Of a DNA stretch of 59,833 nt, positions 28,250 through 40,987 are shown piece by piece. A program made the translations under genes and the position numbers. The notes under the pieces are model-generated. The model ran no database searches. It had not been told where the DNA came from and was given only the letters and a program-made list of their open reading frames with translations. Each line of letters starts with the position of its first letter. Positions within the stretch are counted from its first letter, which is position 1. The stretch comes from Mycolicibacterium hodleri (GTDB lineage Bacteria; Actinomycetota; Actinomycetes; Mycobacteriales; Mycobacteriaceae): contig NZ_RCZG01000020.1 in NCBI RefSeq assembly GCF_006439015.1, positions 1 through 59,833 on the forward strand. Direction: 5' to 3'.

Positions 28250-28696
28250 ATGGAGCACGCCAAAGACGCAGAACCGGACGGTCTTGGCCGTCGACCGGAT
28301 GGGGTCACTGACGAGACCGTCGACGCCGTTGGGGCGGTGTCGGAGGCGTTGGAGTGGGTGGAGCGCGCTCGGGGGCACCTATATTCCTTTCACCAGTTGA
28401 TGGGCCGGGCTGATTTGTCCCTCGGTGAGGCGTGTGACAAGTTGCGCGCCGCCGGCCATGGTCCGGTTGCCGACCGGTTGAGCACTGAGTTGGTGGGCCG
28501 CAACGTCGTACACGGGCGGTGGACCTTTCAGATCGTCGAAGACTTCGACGACAACTACTGGTCGGTGTTCCGCGATCACGAACGAGATGTTCGCGACCAA
28601 CTACAACACGGTGTGCGCCATGTCTTCGAGGCCGAGATGAAGGAACGGCGCCGCACCCACGGCCATCCAGGACACGAACGTCGCCCACCGGAGTGA
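28250..28696 (+). CDS. conserved hypothetical actinobacterial protein
   Basis: A 148-residue protein with an acidic helical N-terminus and a charged C-terminus (HVFEAEMKERRRTHG). The core, VERARGHLYSFHQLMGRADL and ADRLSTELVGRNVVHGRWTF, is well formed and looks conserved, but I cannot name the family. A GGGTAA at 28234-28239, with no convincing -35, lies just upstream and could be part of a SigF-type promoter. It precedes the methyltransferase gene in the same direction. Confidence 0.72.
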   Translation: MEHAKDAEPDGLGRRPDGVTDETVDAVGAVSEALEWVERARGHLYSFHQLMGRADLSLGEACDKLRAAGHGPVADRLSTELVGRNVVHGRWTFQIVEDFDDNYWSVFRDHERDVRDQLQHGVRHVFEAEMKERRRTHGHPGHERRPPE

Positions 28697-28810
28697 CCGC
28701 TCGGCGGTGCCCCGGGAGAGCCATCACGGCGCGGTTTCCGAGCCATGGTTTCGGGGCATGACCCTCGTTGCGCCGTGGAGAGTCCCGGCTGAGGATCCCG
28801 GGAGGCACCC

Positions 28811-29536
28811 GTGACCGCTGTACTCACCCACACCCTTCCCGTCGCGGTCGCTGCAGGGGTGTACACACCGCAGCAGGACTCGCACCTGCTGATCAACACA
28901 CTGCAACGGACCACCGGCGTATCCGGGCGCACCGTCGTGGACCTGTGCACCGGCAGCGGAATCGTTGCCATCGCCGCCGCCCGCATGGGGGCAACGCGCG
29001 TCAGTGCCTGGGACATCTCAGCCCGCGCGGTGCAATGCACCCGCGACAACGCCGCCGCGGCAGGGGTGCTCGTCGATGCCCGACTCGGCCCCATCGACCG
29101 GGCGGTCGCGCACGGGCCCTACGACGTCGTGGTGTCCAACCCGCCGTACGTGCCGACCCCACCACACACCGGTGGCGAGGTGATCCCCGCGCACGCGGGT
29201 CCAGCATGGGCCTGGGATGCCGGTCGGGACGGTCGCCTGATCCTCGATCAGTTGTGCGCCTACGCCTCGGATCTGCTCACCATCGACGGCACCCTGCTGC
29301 TGGCGCAGTCGGAGTTCGCCGGTATCGATCAGACGGTGCATTGCCTGCGTTCAGCTGGTTTGTCAGCCGACGTCGTTGCCTCGCAAGTGATTCCGTTCGG
29401 GCCGGTGATGCACGCCCGGGCGGGCTGGTTGGAGGGCACCGGGTTGCTCGACCTCGACCGCCGCGATGAACGCATCGCCGTCATCCGCGCCACCAAACCC
29501 AGACACCCAGGGGTCCGGCCCTCGGCGACCACGTGA
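28811..29536 (+). CDS. HemK/PrmC-like N5-glutamine-type methyltransferase
   Basis: A 241-residue class I methyltransferase. The SAM loop is VVDLCTGSGIVAIAAARMGA near residue 40, and the NPPYVPTP motif near 120 is that of HemK-type enzymes that methylate glutamine side chains in release factors. It lacks the N-terminal helical domain of true PrmC, so the target may differ. The GTG start at 28811 follows GGAGG (28800-28804). It converges with the GAF-ANTAR gene. Confidence 0.85.
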   Translation: MTAVLTHTLPVAVAAGVYTPQQDSHLLINTLQRTTGVSGRTVVDLCTGSGIVAIAAARMGATRVSAWDISARAVQCTRDNAAAAGVLVDARLGPIDRAVAHGPYDVVVSNPPYVPTPPHTGGEVIPAHAGPAWAWDAGRDGRLILDQLCAYASDLLTIDGTLLLAQSEFAGIDQTVHCLRSAGLSADVVASQVIPFGPVMHARAGWLEGTGLLDLDRRDERIAVIRATKPRHPGVRPSATT

Positions 29537-29564
29537 GGACCCGGTCAACCCGTTAACCCTTGGA

Positions 29565-30317
29565 TCAGCAGCGCGGTGCGTCCGTCGTGACAGTCTGTTT
29601 GGGCGGGGCTGTGACGGAGGTTGGTGGCCCGGTGGTGATTTGACCGGCGAGGGTTCGTATCGGCGTGTTCGTGTTCTGGGACAATCTGGTGATCAGTTTG
29701 AAGGCGGCGTCGGCGTCGAGGTCGAAGCGTTCCATCACCACGCCCTTGGCTTGTCCGATCAGGTCGCGGCTGGCCAACGCCGTCTGAAATTGGGCGAGCC
29801 GATCGGCGGTGATCAGGGCGATCGCCGCATGGGTGGCCAGCATCGCCGCGATCGCGTGTCCTTCGCGGTCCACCTCGGTGGTGTCGCGGCCCATCAGGTT
29901 CAGTGCGCCGCCGCCGCGCCGATCGCGGTATAGGGGAAACGACGTCATCCGGTTCACACCGGCGTCTACGGCGGCCGCAGCGAATCGTGGCCAGCGTTCG
30001 TCGTCGGAGAGGTTGGGGCAGTGCACGACGGTGTCGGTGAGCGCCGCATGCAGGCATGGACCTTCGTTGAGCCGTAGCTGCGCGGCATCCAGCTCGATGA
30101 CCAGCGCCGCTGTCGGTGCCCGTGATTCGAACTGCTCGTCGCGCACCAGCATGACGTCGGCGTAGTCGACGCCATCGATGTACTCGACGGCCGCGGCGGT
30201 CACCGTCGCCAGGGTGTCCTCGATGGCGGGAGCCGCATCGAGGTGATGGCGGGTCAACTCCGACATCGCCACCCGTAAGGCATCGTCGTGCTGGTCATGC
30301 TGGTCGTGGCCGTGCAT
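29565..30317 (-). CDS. GAF-ANTAR RNA-binding regulator
   Basis: A 250-residue protein. A GAF domain (~20-165) senses a ligand or partner (DYADVMLVRDEQFESRAPTA, LNEGPCLHAAL). An ANTAR three-helix domain (~170-230) is the RNA-binding part (ASRDLIGQAKGVVMERFDLD, AFKLITRLSQNTNT). ANTAR proteins bind paired hexanucleotide-loop hairpins and prevent termination. A Thr/Pro-rich tail follows. The start has AGAAGGGA upstream and lies 18 bases after the MerR pseudogene, with which it may be co-transcribed. Confidence 0.88.
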   Translation of the reverse strand: MHGHDQHDQHDDALRVAMSELTRHHLDAAPAIEDTLATVTAAAVEYIDGVDYADVMLVRDEQFESRAPTAALVIELDAAQLRLNEGPCLHAALTDTVVHCPNLSDDERWPRFAAAAVDAGVNRMTSFPLYRDRRGGGALNLMGRDTTEVDREGHAIAAMLATHAAIALITADRLAQFQTALASRDLIGQAKGVVMERFDLDADAAFKLITRLSQNTNTPIRTLAGQITTGPPTSVTAPPKQTVTTDAPRC

Positions 30318-30334
30318 GTCGTCGAATCCCTTCT

Positions 30335-30668
30335 TTAAACCGTTGCGTGTTCGTGGCGCGGCCGGGGCGTCGTCGCCTTCCGCAGCCGCGTGAACTCGGC
30401 GTCCAAATGGGCGTTGCGGTCCTGCAGGTCCAGAACCTTGGCGTTGCCCGCGAGGTTGATGCCCTCGCTCAGCAACGCGGTGATCCTGCCCAGCTGGGCC
30501 AGATCATCGTCGCTGTAGCGCCGGGTGCCACCCACTGTGCGGACCGGAGAGAGCAAGTTGCGCCCGCTCATAGGACCGCAGCGTCTGCGGATCCAGTCCC
30601 GACAGCTCAGCGACCACCGAGATGCCATTGACACCGCGAGCCGAGCGCGCCTGCACACCGTCACCCAT
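30335..30668 (-). pseudogene. MerR-family regulator, frameshifted
   Basis: The MerR HTH starts normally from the ATG at 30668 (GISVVAELSGLDPQTLRSYER), then the frame is lost. The next frame supplies the rest: LLSPVRTVGGTRRYSDDDL, the wing, and helix AQLGRITALLSEGINLAG. The join falls at a run of three C at 30563-30565 (GGG on the coding strand); removing one base restores the expected SYERR-LLSP sequence. It is either a real inactivating frameshift or a sequencing error. Intact relatives accompany heat-shock or stress genes. Confidence 0.75.
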
Positions 30669-30740
30669 CTGCACTCCCGTTGTCCGTCTTGTCCGGGGGG
30701 TACCCAGAGCGGTCACGAAGAAATCTAGGTCGTGAACCAC

Positions 30741-31135
30741 AGGTCATCTGGCACGTACGGCGCTACATGACACCGGTTGGCCTGAGATTGGGTGGCAGCA
30801 GGCGGCGACCAACGGTTGTTCAAGAATCACGTATTCATCACACGAACAACAGGACCCTGTCGTCGATCCGAGGTGGGTTTGATGGTGAGGATCCAGGGGA
30901 TTTGTTGTGTAGCGGTGGGGTTGGGCAAGTTGCGTCTCGCCCCCTCGTCAGGGCGGTAGGTCAGGGCAACTCTCATCGTTAAGCAGCTAGCGGGGGCTGC
31001 CTATCGTCTGCTTCATCGCCGTGGCCAGGATCATGGCGTCGTCGACGGGCCGTGACGGCCACCGGTTCGAGCGATGAGCACACCGCGAACACGCACTTCT
31101 GCGCCAACAACGAGTCGCGTGCTTGCTATAGCGAA
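30741..31135. other. ~395-base gap without a supported gene
   Basis: No reading frame here has protein-like composition or a good start on either strand, and no tRNA-like fold or terminator was recognised. It separates the MerR/GAF-ANTAR pair from the STAS-kinase operon, both on the minus strand. It may hold the 3' end of the STAS transcript. Confidence 0.5.
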
Positions 31136-31452
31136 TCAGTCGTTGGCTGTGGTGGGGGTGATGGTGATGAGGTCGGTGAGTCCGGTGATGGTGAGGGCGG
31201 CCATGAGTAGGGGGTTGGCGATGATCTGGACGTGGTCGGCGTGGGTGAACAGGGTGTTGATGGCGGCGCTGTCGAGGTAGGTCACGGCGCCGAGGTCGAC
31301 GGTGATGGTGGTGTGGGGGCTGGCGTGGGTGAGGGTGTCGTGCAGGGCGGTCGTGAACGCGTCGACGTTGTCGAGGTCGATTTCGCCGGTGACGTGAAGC
31401 GTTGGCGTGCCGTCGTCGCGGTGGCTGCTGGTCAGGGTCAGGGGGGTGGTCA

Positions 31453-31453
<1 letters not shown>
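31136..31453 (-). CDS. STAS-domain anti-anti-sigma factor
   Basis: A 105-residue SpoIIAA/RsbV-like protein. The phosphorylation site Ser lies in TYLDSAAINTLF near residue 65. Such proteins bind RsbW-type kinases when unphosphorylated and free the sigma factor. It directly follows, with a one-base overlap, the fusion protein that has both an RsbW-like kinase and a SpoIIE-type phosphatase. The two therefore probably act as substrate and enzyme in one partner switch. Confidence 0.9.
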
Positions 31454-35660
<4,207 letters not shown>

Positions 35661-35664
<4 letters not shown>

Positions 35665-36365
35665 CGGCGGCCTCCCCGAAGCGACGCTTCGTGCTGCTCG
35701 ACCAGCCAGCGTGCGACGTCGACGAGTTTGACGTTGCCGTTCTGCGAGGTCCGCACCAGGAGTTGGAAGGCCTCCAGACCGCTCAGGTTCTGTTGGTGCA
35801 TGATCAGGCCCTTGGCTTGACCGATGACGTCACGCGTGGCCAGGGCGCGATTGAATTGTCCCTCCACGGCGACGCCGATCATTGCCAGCGAGGCGTGTTG
35901 GGCTAGTAGGTCCCCGATGACGAGGGAGTCCGCCGTGAATGCCCCGGCTTCACTGCCGTAGAGGGTTAGTGCGCCCACTCTGTGCTGCTCGGCGAACAGC
36001 CGAAACGACAGTGAACTTCCCACTCCGCGGGCCACCGCGGCGCTGGCGAAGCGTGGCCACCGCGTGTCGGTGGCCATGTCGGCGACGTGCACACTGCGAT
36101 GCTGGCGCAGCGCACTGGTCCATGGCCCCTCGCCCACGGCGACCTGAATCTCGTCGAGTTCGGCGACCAGCGAATGGGTCGACGCCGCGACCTCGATCGC
36201 CCCGTCGGTGATCACCGAGACCCCGGCCCACCGCGCCCCCGGGACCAGGCCGACCGCGCTCGCGACGATCGAGCTCAGCGTGGACTCGGTGCCGTCCCGG
36301 TTCTGTAGGTCCGTAGCCAACTCGCCCAGCGACTGGACCCACTCGGGGACGGACGGTTCGGTCAC
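35661..36365 (-). CDS. GAF-ANTAR RNA-binding regulator (second)
   Basis: A 234-residue protein with GAF (~25-165, EGPWTSALRQHRSVHVADM) and ANTAR (~175-230, ATRDVIGQAKGLIMHQQNLS, LLVRTSQNGNVKLVDVA). It is the first gene of a tight minus-strand operon with the kinase-phosphatase fusion and the STAS gene, so an RNA-level antiterminator is co-produced with a sigma-control protein. I prefer the GTG at 36365 (MTEPSVPEW) to a TTG two codons earlier. It is a paralogue of the gene at 29565. Confidence 0.87.
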
Positions 36366-36545
36366 GATCAAACGATAAGCGACGATGATCGACGCACGTG
36401 CTGCAGTACGACACCAAGGTCTGTGATCCGTAATGTCCGTGGTTACCGACCGTGGCCGAAACTCCGAGGGGTCCCTGGTTGCTGGGGGACGTTGAGCCGC
36501 GTGACTCTTCGGGGGCCTGAGGACGGGCTCGGTACGAAGCGCGAA

Positions 36546-37070
36546 TCAGCTGGACCGACGGTCCCGGGCGGCGATGAGTGCCGATTCGGAACCGTCGTCA
36601 AAACCGGACACTGACTGCGGCGATCGGTGTTCGATTTCGGTGAGGAGTTGACGTAGCCGCAGTTCGGCGTCCTGGCCGCGGTAGCAGTCCAGCCAGCTGG
36701 CAACGGTGGCCACCAGCTCATCGCCGAGGGGGATGTGATCCCGTGCGATGACGCCAAGCAGAGCGTCGATCGCGTCGAACGTGTCCCCGACACCGATGGC
36801 AATGTAGATCCGGTCGGCGTCGGGCTTGTTCAGATGCTGGCGCGCAGCGGCAGTGAGTTCCCAGGCCACGGCGTCGTCATCGGGCACTCGTCGTACCGAC
36901 GCTCTCAGGGGTTCGGACACCGTGGCCTCATTTGGTCGGCGATCTACGTCGTTCACTACCGTAAGGCCTGAGACAGCCTCACGCGTGGTGTTCCCCGGCA
37001 CGAGCCGAACCTCGATACCGGCGCAGCCGCGGCAGAGGCGAAGGTGACGTAGCCACGGGTAACCAGTCAC
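36546..37070 (-). CDS. hypothetical protein with helical C-terminal half
   Basis: A 174-residue protein. Residues ~60-150 look well folded and helical (AVAWELTAAARQHLNKPDAD, FDAIDALLGVIARDHIPLG, ATVASWLDCYRGQDAELRLR). The first ~50 residues, including CRGCAG, look less certain, so the true start may lie further in. No family is recognised. It is divergent from the gene at 37186 and shares with it a 115-base region with an inverted repeat. Confidence 0.6.
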   Translation of the reverse strand: MTGYPWLRHLRLCRGCAGIEVRLVPGNTTREAVSGLTVVNDVDRRPNEATVSEPLRASVRRVPDDDAVAWELTAAARQHLNKPDADRIYIAIGVGDTFDAIDALLGVIARDHIPLGDELVATVASWLDCYRGQDAELRLRQLLTEIEHRSPQSVSGFDDGSESALIAARDRRSS

Positions 37071-37102
37071 GTCGAAGCTGGCAATGCCACAGGTGTGATC
37101 AT

Positions 37103-37158
37103 TAGGTGATTTACCTAGTTCTTGATCCTGTCCGGACGAGCAGAACGTTTGCTAGACT
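37103..37158 (+). promoter_or_regulatory. inverted repeat and -10 candidate between divergent genes
   Basis: TAGGT (37103-37107) and ACCTA (37113-37117) form a short inverted repeat around GATTT, a possible operator. TAGACT (37153-37158) fits the mycobacterial TANNNT -10 pattern and would place the transcript start ~20 bases before the ATG at 37186. No clear -35 is seen. Confidence 0.35.
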
Positions 37159-37185
37159 TACGCGAACCTGTTGTCAGGGAGATGT

Positions 37186-37650
37186 ATGAACACAGAGAAC
37201 CGGCTGGTGTTGCGATGTAAGGGCGATGCGGTCGCCCTCCAGCGAATCAGAGACGCCGCCGACTTGATTGCTTCGGCCAAACGGGATCAACGTTCAGACC
37301 TTCTCGCGCTCGCGCAGAAGGATTTGCGGGCAGTCGTGCAGGAGGCCAAGGACAGCGGCGTCTCGTGGCAATCCATCGGGGAAACCCTCGGAATGCGGCG
37401 CGGAGCGGCATACCAACGCTTCCGGCACCGAACCAAGGCTCATCTGCCCAACGGCCAGCTAGTGCGTCAGCCAAACATAAGCTCGGGCGCTCCGCCGACA
37501 CCGATCCCGTTTGGAGAGAAAGAAGACATTACTGTCGATACCATCACTCGGTGCGAACCGGCCAGGTCGCACGGTCTCGAATCTTGTCTCGCCGAGTGCT
37601 CAGACCGCTCGGCTGTCGATGCAGAGCGAGGCAACTGCAGACTCGAATAG
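37186..37650 (+). CDS. small protein with helix-turn-helix-like segment
   Basis: A 154-residue protein. Residues ~1-85 are helical and end with a possible HTH (SWQSIGETLGMRRGAAYQRF), the pattern of regulators that read DNA through a Trp-Gln-Ser-Ile-Gly helix. The last ~60 residues are irregular and overlap in antisense the end of the gene at 37544-37993, so the natural C-terminus may be shorter. The ATG follows GGGAGA. The function is unknown. Confidence 0.6.
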   Translation: MNTENRLVLRCKGDAVALQRIRDAADLIASAKRDQRSDLLALAQKDLRAVVQEAKDSGVSWQSIGETLGMRRGAAYQRFRHRTKAHLPNGQLVRQPNISSGAPPTPIPFGEKEDITVDTITRCEPARSHGLESCLAECSDRSAVDAERGNCRLE

Positions 37651-37993
37651 CATTTTTGTTGCCGACTGCGATCACCTGAAGGCAGTACAGAGCCCAAAGC
37701 TCCTCCCAGAGTGGTTCTTTCGGCGATAGGTAGTCGACGGTGAGATCTATCTTTGGATCAGCCGCATCCTGCCACGAGATAGGTTGTCCGTGGGTTTGAA
37801 ACTGGGGGCCGTTCAGGAGGGCGCTGACCGCTCGGCTCCAGTTGACGCCACTTTCTCGCATCATTCCTCGTCTGAGTTGCGGCTCGGCGAACTCTCGAGC
37901 ACGCTGCGTTACACGGTCGAATAGCTGGACTGTCTCTGGGTCCAGCTCATTTAGCATGGTGTGGGCGGTGAGGTCGTTCGGATTGTCTTCCAC
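37544..37993 (-). CDS. hypothetical protein, C-terminus doubtful
   Basis: A 149-residue frame whose first ~105 residues look like a real helical protein (LDPETVQLFDRVTQRAREFA, SAVSALLNGPQ-type stretch, KEPLWEELWALYCLQ). The remainder (residues ~110-149) is Arg/Cys-rich and overlaps the convergent gene, suggesting that one or both genes were joined to foreign sequence at their 3' ends. No family recognised. Confidence 0.5.
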   Translation of the reverse strand: MEDNPNDLTAHTMLNELDPETVQLFDRVTQRAREFAEPQLRRGMMRESGVNWSRAVSALLNGPQFQTHGQPISWQDAADPKIDLTVDYLSPKEPLWEELWALYCLQVIAVGNKNAIRVCSCLALHRQPSGLSTRRDKIRDRATWPVRTE

Positions 37994-38067
37994 GACTTTC
38001 GGTGTTGCGCGTAGACGAGGGGGTCAGCTCGCACGCAGGACAGATTGCGGTCCCCGGCGTCCGTGAT

Positions 38068-38093
38068 GATTGCCCCCGGCTGGCGCGGGGTAC
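38068..38093 (+). promoter_or_regulatory. SigF-type promoter candidate for the MTHFR-like gene
   Basis: GATT (38068-38071), 16 bases, then GGGTAC (38088-38093) resembles the mycobacterial SigF pattern GTTT-N15-17-GGGTA. It ends 36 bases before the ATG at 38130. One mismatch is present in the -35 part. Confidence 0.35.
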
Positions 38094-38129
38094 GTGCCGC
38101 GTCATGCCGACGCAACACCCTGCCTGGGA

Positions 38130-39122
38130 ATGACGGTGAGCGAACCCGAGGTGTACACGTGCCCGAAGCGGATGACGTTCGGGCCGTGCGGGGGCGTTCG
38201 GGTAGACGGTCAGTGCGAGATGCGCCCGGGCGCGTGCACGTTCGCCGACTACGTGCCGTGGACAGGTCCCGACGTCACCTCAGAACCGGTCCGCGCCCCG
38301 CTGATCCTCACCGACTTCAGTTGCAGCCCCTTTGATCCCGCCGATCTGGCGGCCACCGCAGCGGTCCTGGCCTGCTCCTGTGATGCCGTGCTGGTCGGCG
38401 AGCACCAGAATCGTCCCGACTTCCCGCCCACCCTGATGAGCAGCTTGCTGCTCGAGGGCGGGGTCCAGCCGTGGATCACGTTGTCGTGTCGTGACCGCAA
38501 CCGCGTCGTCCTGGAACAGGAGTTGCGGGGCCTCAAGCACGTGGGTGTGCAGACCGTGTTCTGCGTGACCGGCGACGGCCGCGGTTACGACGTGCGCCCC
38601 GACGTCACACAAACCTTCGACCTCGACGGTCCACGACTGGTCGCCTTGGCCCACGAACTGGACATGGTGGCGGCGGTACCGGAAACGCTGACCGCACCCC
38701 CGGTTGGTGCCCGCCCGGCGCGCCTGGTTCAGAAGCAGCGCGCTGGGGCCAGCATCGCGGTGCTCAATCACGCCTCGAGCCCCGCCCTGGTCGAGGAGTT
38801 CGTGAATGCCGCCAGGACGGCCGGGCTGACGATTCCGGTGCTGGCGGCGGTGGCGGTGTTCACCGACGTGGTCTCCGCTGCGGTCCTGCAGGGTCTGCCC
38901 GGTCTGGAACTCGATCAACGGATCGTCGATGACGTCGTCAACGCCGCCGATCCGGTAGAGGCGGGCATTCAGGCCGCGGTCGCCGAGGCCCGCGCGTTGT
39001 TGTCGATCGAGGGCGTCGCAGGTGTCAACGTCTCCGGTCTGGCCTCGGGGGCAGGCACGCGTGTTGGAGCGCACGTCAAGGCCGAAGTCGGTGCGCGCAT
39101 CCGGGCCGCGGTGGCGTCGTGA
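38130..39122 (+). CDS. methylenetetrahydrofolate reductase-like protein with N-terminal Cys-rich domain
   Basis: A 330-residue protein. The first ~45 residues form a Cys cluster (C11, C20, C29, C36, with the MTFGPCGGV core) like the MTHFR C-terminal/zinc-binding domain of Wood-Ljungdahl organisms, here at the N-terminus. The rest is a TIM-barrel with MTHFR-like motifs (LRGLKHVGVQTVFCVTGDGRG). It may handle C1-folate without the standard FAD-MetF sequence. The ATG at 38130 is used. It overlaps by four bases the methyltransferase that follows, suggesting a functional link through methyl groups. Confidence 0.75.
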   Translation: MTVSEPEVYTCPKRMTFGPCGGVRVDGQCEMRPGACTFADYVPWTGPDVTSEPVRAPLILTDFSCSPFDPADLAATAAVLACSCDAVLVGEHQNRPDFPPTLMSSLLLEGGVQPWITLSCRDRNRVVLEQELRGLKHVGVQTVFCVTGDGRGYDVRPDVTQTFDLDGPRLVALAHELDMVAAVPETLTAPPVGARPARLVQKQRAGASIAVLNHASSPALVEEFVNAARTAGLTIPVLAAVAVFTDVVSAAVLQGLPGLELDQRIVDDVVNAADPVEAGIQAAVAEARALLSIEGVAGVNVSGLASGAGTRVGAHVKAEVGARIRAAVAS

Positions 39123-39874
39123 GCGAGGCAATGGCGGCCGAGTTCGACACCCTCGCCGAATGGACGGCCCAAGTGGCGACCGACCTCGGATCGTCGTTCA
39201 AGATTCCGGCCGCCTGTCGGGGCAGCGGAAGCCTGGCGGTGCTGGACTGGCTGATCGATGAGCTTCACCTCTCGCATGGAGGTTCCCTGCTGGATTGTGG
39301 TGCGGGCATGGGAGGCCCGGCAGCGTACGCGGTTCGGCAGCGATCGGTCCGCCCGCTGCTGGTGGAACCGGAACGGGGTGCTTGCCGCGCCGCCCGCTCC
39401 CTGTTCGGTCATCCGGTGGTGCGGGCGTCGGCGCTGGCTCTGCCCGTCGGGGACGACTCCTTCGATGCGGCATGGTCTTTGGGGGTGCTGTGCACCGTGC
39501 CGGATCAACTCGCTTTGCTCACCGAGTTGCGGCGCGTCGTTCGGCCCACCGGTCGAATCGGACTGCTGGTCTTCGTGGCCAGATCGTCGGAACCCTTCCC
39601 GCACCCCGACGGCAACCACTTCCCCACCGAGGCAAGGCTTCTAAGCCTCGTGGAGAAGGCGGGACTGGGCATCGAGGACTGGCGCGGCACCGAGGAGATG
39701 GCCGGCCCGACACCCGAGTGGCAGAGCCGCGTCGAGAAGGTGACCGCGGAATTGGCCGATCGCCACCGCGGGCAACGCGCCTGGCAACTGGCCGAACGTC
39801 AATCCCAACTGATCGGCCAGCTATTGGCGGACTCGACGGTGACCGGCGAACTGCTGACGTTGCGCCGCCGGTGA
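39119..39874 (+). CDS. class I SAM-dependent methyltransferase
   Basis: A 251-residue methyltransferase. The SAM site is SLLDCGAGMGGPAAY (~56-70). VRASALALPVGDDSFDAAWS is the motif for the adenine-binding acidic loop, and LRRVVRPTGRIGLLVFV is the typical strand after it. The substrate is unknown. GTG start overlapping the MTHFR-like gene (GTGA), so the two are probably one operon. Confidence 0.85.
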   Translation: MSEAMAAEFDTLAEWTAQVATDLGSSFKIPAACRGSGSLAVLDWLIDELHLSHGGSLLDCGAGMGGPAAYAVRQRSVRPLLVEPERGACRAARSLFGHPVVRASALALPVGDDSFDAAWSLGVLCTVPDQLALLTELRRVVRPTGRIGLLVFVARSSEPFPHPDGNHFPTEARLLSLVEKAGLGIEDWRGTEEMAGPTPEWQSRVEKVTAELADRHRGQRAWQLAERQSQLIGQLLADSTVTGELLTLRRR

Positions 39875-40220
39875 CATGGGGGTGGCCGGTCATCGCCGAT
39901 CAGATCGCCGTGAACGACGTCCCGTTCGTGACGGGCACGGCGCCCGAAGTTCGGCGTCGTCGCCGAGGTGCTTTGCCTCCTAGACGTTCTCTTCACCCGT
40001 TGGGGTGACTCACTTCAGTCGGCGTCCTCACGTCTTCGAGGTCAGGCTGTTCGTTGGTCTCTGCCAGGGCGCGGAGGTACCTCAGGTATGCGTGACGAAT
40101 CGTCGGAGCATCGAATAGTGACGCAATGTTTTAGCGCTCGGCGACTGGGGCACTTCGGGGGAACATCGATCAGCGTGGTACCCCACGAACTGGTCAGAGA
40201 CCAACCCAGGGTGGTACGCA
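39875..40220. other. 346-base gap; possible promoter region for the holin-like operon
   Basis: No protein-like reading frame was accepted here. Near its end, GTTT (40128-40131), 16 bases, GGGCAC (40148-40153) is a weak match to the SigF pattern and would serve the gene at 40221. A short frame at 39968-40261 has no ribosome-binding site and poor composition. Confidence 0.45.
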
Positions 40221-40619
40221 ATGACCGTCAAACCGAAGACACCGGATTCCTCGATCAGTGAGCTGGTCAATCAGCTGTCGTCGCAAACGTCGCGGTTGGT
40301 GCGCGATGAAATGAAGTTGGCGACAAGCGAGTTCCGCGAGGCGGCCAAGCACGCGGGCCTCGGAGCCGGCCTGCTGAGCGTGGCGGGTCTGCTGGCCATC
40401 CTTGGGTTGGGGACCCTCGTCACCTCGGCCATTGCCGGCCTGGCCCTGGTGCTGCCGCTGTGGGCGGCGGCCCTGGCCATCGGGGTCCTGCTGTTCGTTG
40501 CGGCGGGCATCGCGGGTCTGATCAGCAAGAAGCAGCTTCAGAAGACCGAGCCCCTGCCCGAGCAGACGATGGCCAGCGTCAAACAAGACATCAACGAAGT
40601 AAAGGAAGCCCGTCGATGA
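40221..40619 (+). CDS. phage-holin-superfamily (YqjE/DUF1469) membrane protein
   Basis: A 132-residue protein with a helical cytosolic N-terminus (SSISELVNQLSSQTSRLVRDEM) and two membrane helices (~48-72 and ~77-101). A basic/acidic tail follows. The family is called holin-like but is a chromosomal, stress-linked envelope protein in actinobacteria. It forms an operon with the DUF3618 gene (ATGA overlap) and probably with DUF4235 downstream. Confidence 0.88.
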   Translation: MTVKPKTPDSSISELVNQLSSQTSRLVRDEMKLATSEFREAAKHAGLGAGLLSVAGLLAILGLGTLVTSAIAGLALVLPLWAAALAIGVLLFVAAGIAGLISKKQLQKTEPLPEQTMASVKQDINEVKEARR

Positions 40620-40957
40620 CCAACCCCGAGCAGGACAAACCGGAACCCGGCCCCGACGCCAGCGTCGATGACATTCACGCCGACATCGCAGCGACCAGGA
40701 ACGAACTCGGCCAGACCGTGGAAGCCCTGACGGCGAAACTCGACGTCAAGGCACAAGCCAAGGCAAGGGTCGACGACACCAAGGAGCTCCTGGTCGACAA
40801 AGCGCACACCGTTCAGGCAAAGGGGACCGAGGTTGGCGCCCGGGTCGTCGACGCCGCCACCGACGACGAGGGTTCGGTGCGTCTCGTCGTGCCGGTGGGC
40901 GCATCGGCGTTGGTCGTCGTCATCGTGGGGGTTCTCGTATGGCGACGTCGAAAGTAG
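40616..40957 (+). CDS. DUF3618 membrane protein
   Basis: A 113-residue protein with the DUF3618 signature DIHADIAATRNELGQTVEAL and KLDVKAQAKARVDD. A C-terminal membrane helix (VPVGASALVVVIVGVLVWRR) follows. The start overlaps the holin-like stop (ATGA). The pair YqjE-like plus DUF3618 is a common actinobacterial envelope-stress combination; the molecular role is unknown. Confidence 0.88.
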   Translation: MTNPEQDKPEPGPDASVDDIHADIAATRNELGQTVEALTAKLDVKAQAKARVDDTKELLVDKAHTVQAKGTEVGARVVDAATDDEGSVRLVVPVGASALVVVIVGVLVWRRRK

Positions 40958-40987
40958 AACTGTCATGACACAGCCGAAGGAGATCTC

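Noticed and set aside
37994..38129. Cobalamin or SAM riboswitch upstream of the MTHFR-like gene
   Set aside because: No B12 box or SAM-riboswitch core could be recognised in the 136-base leader.
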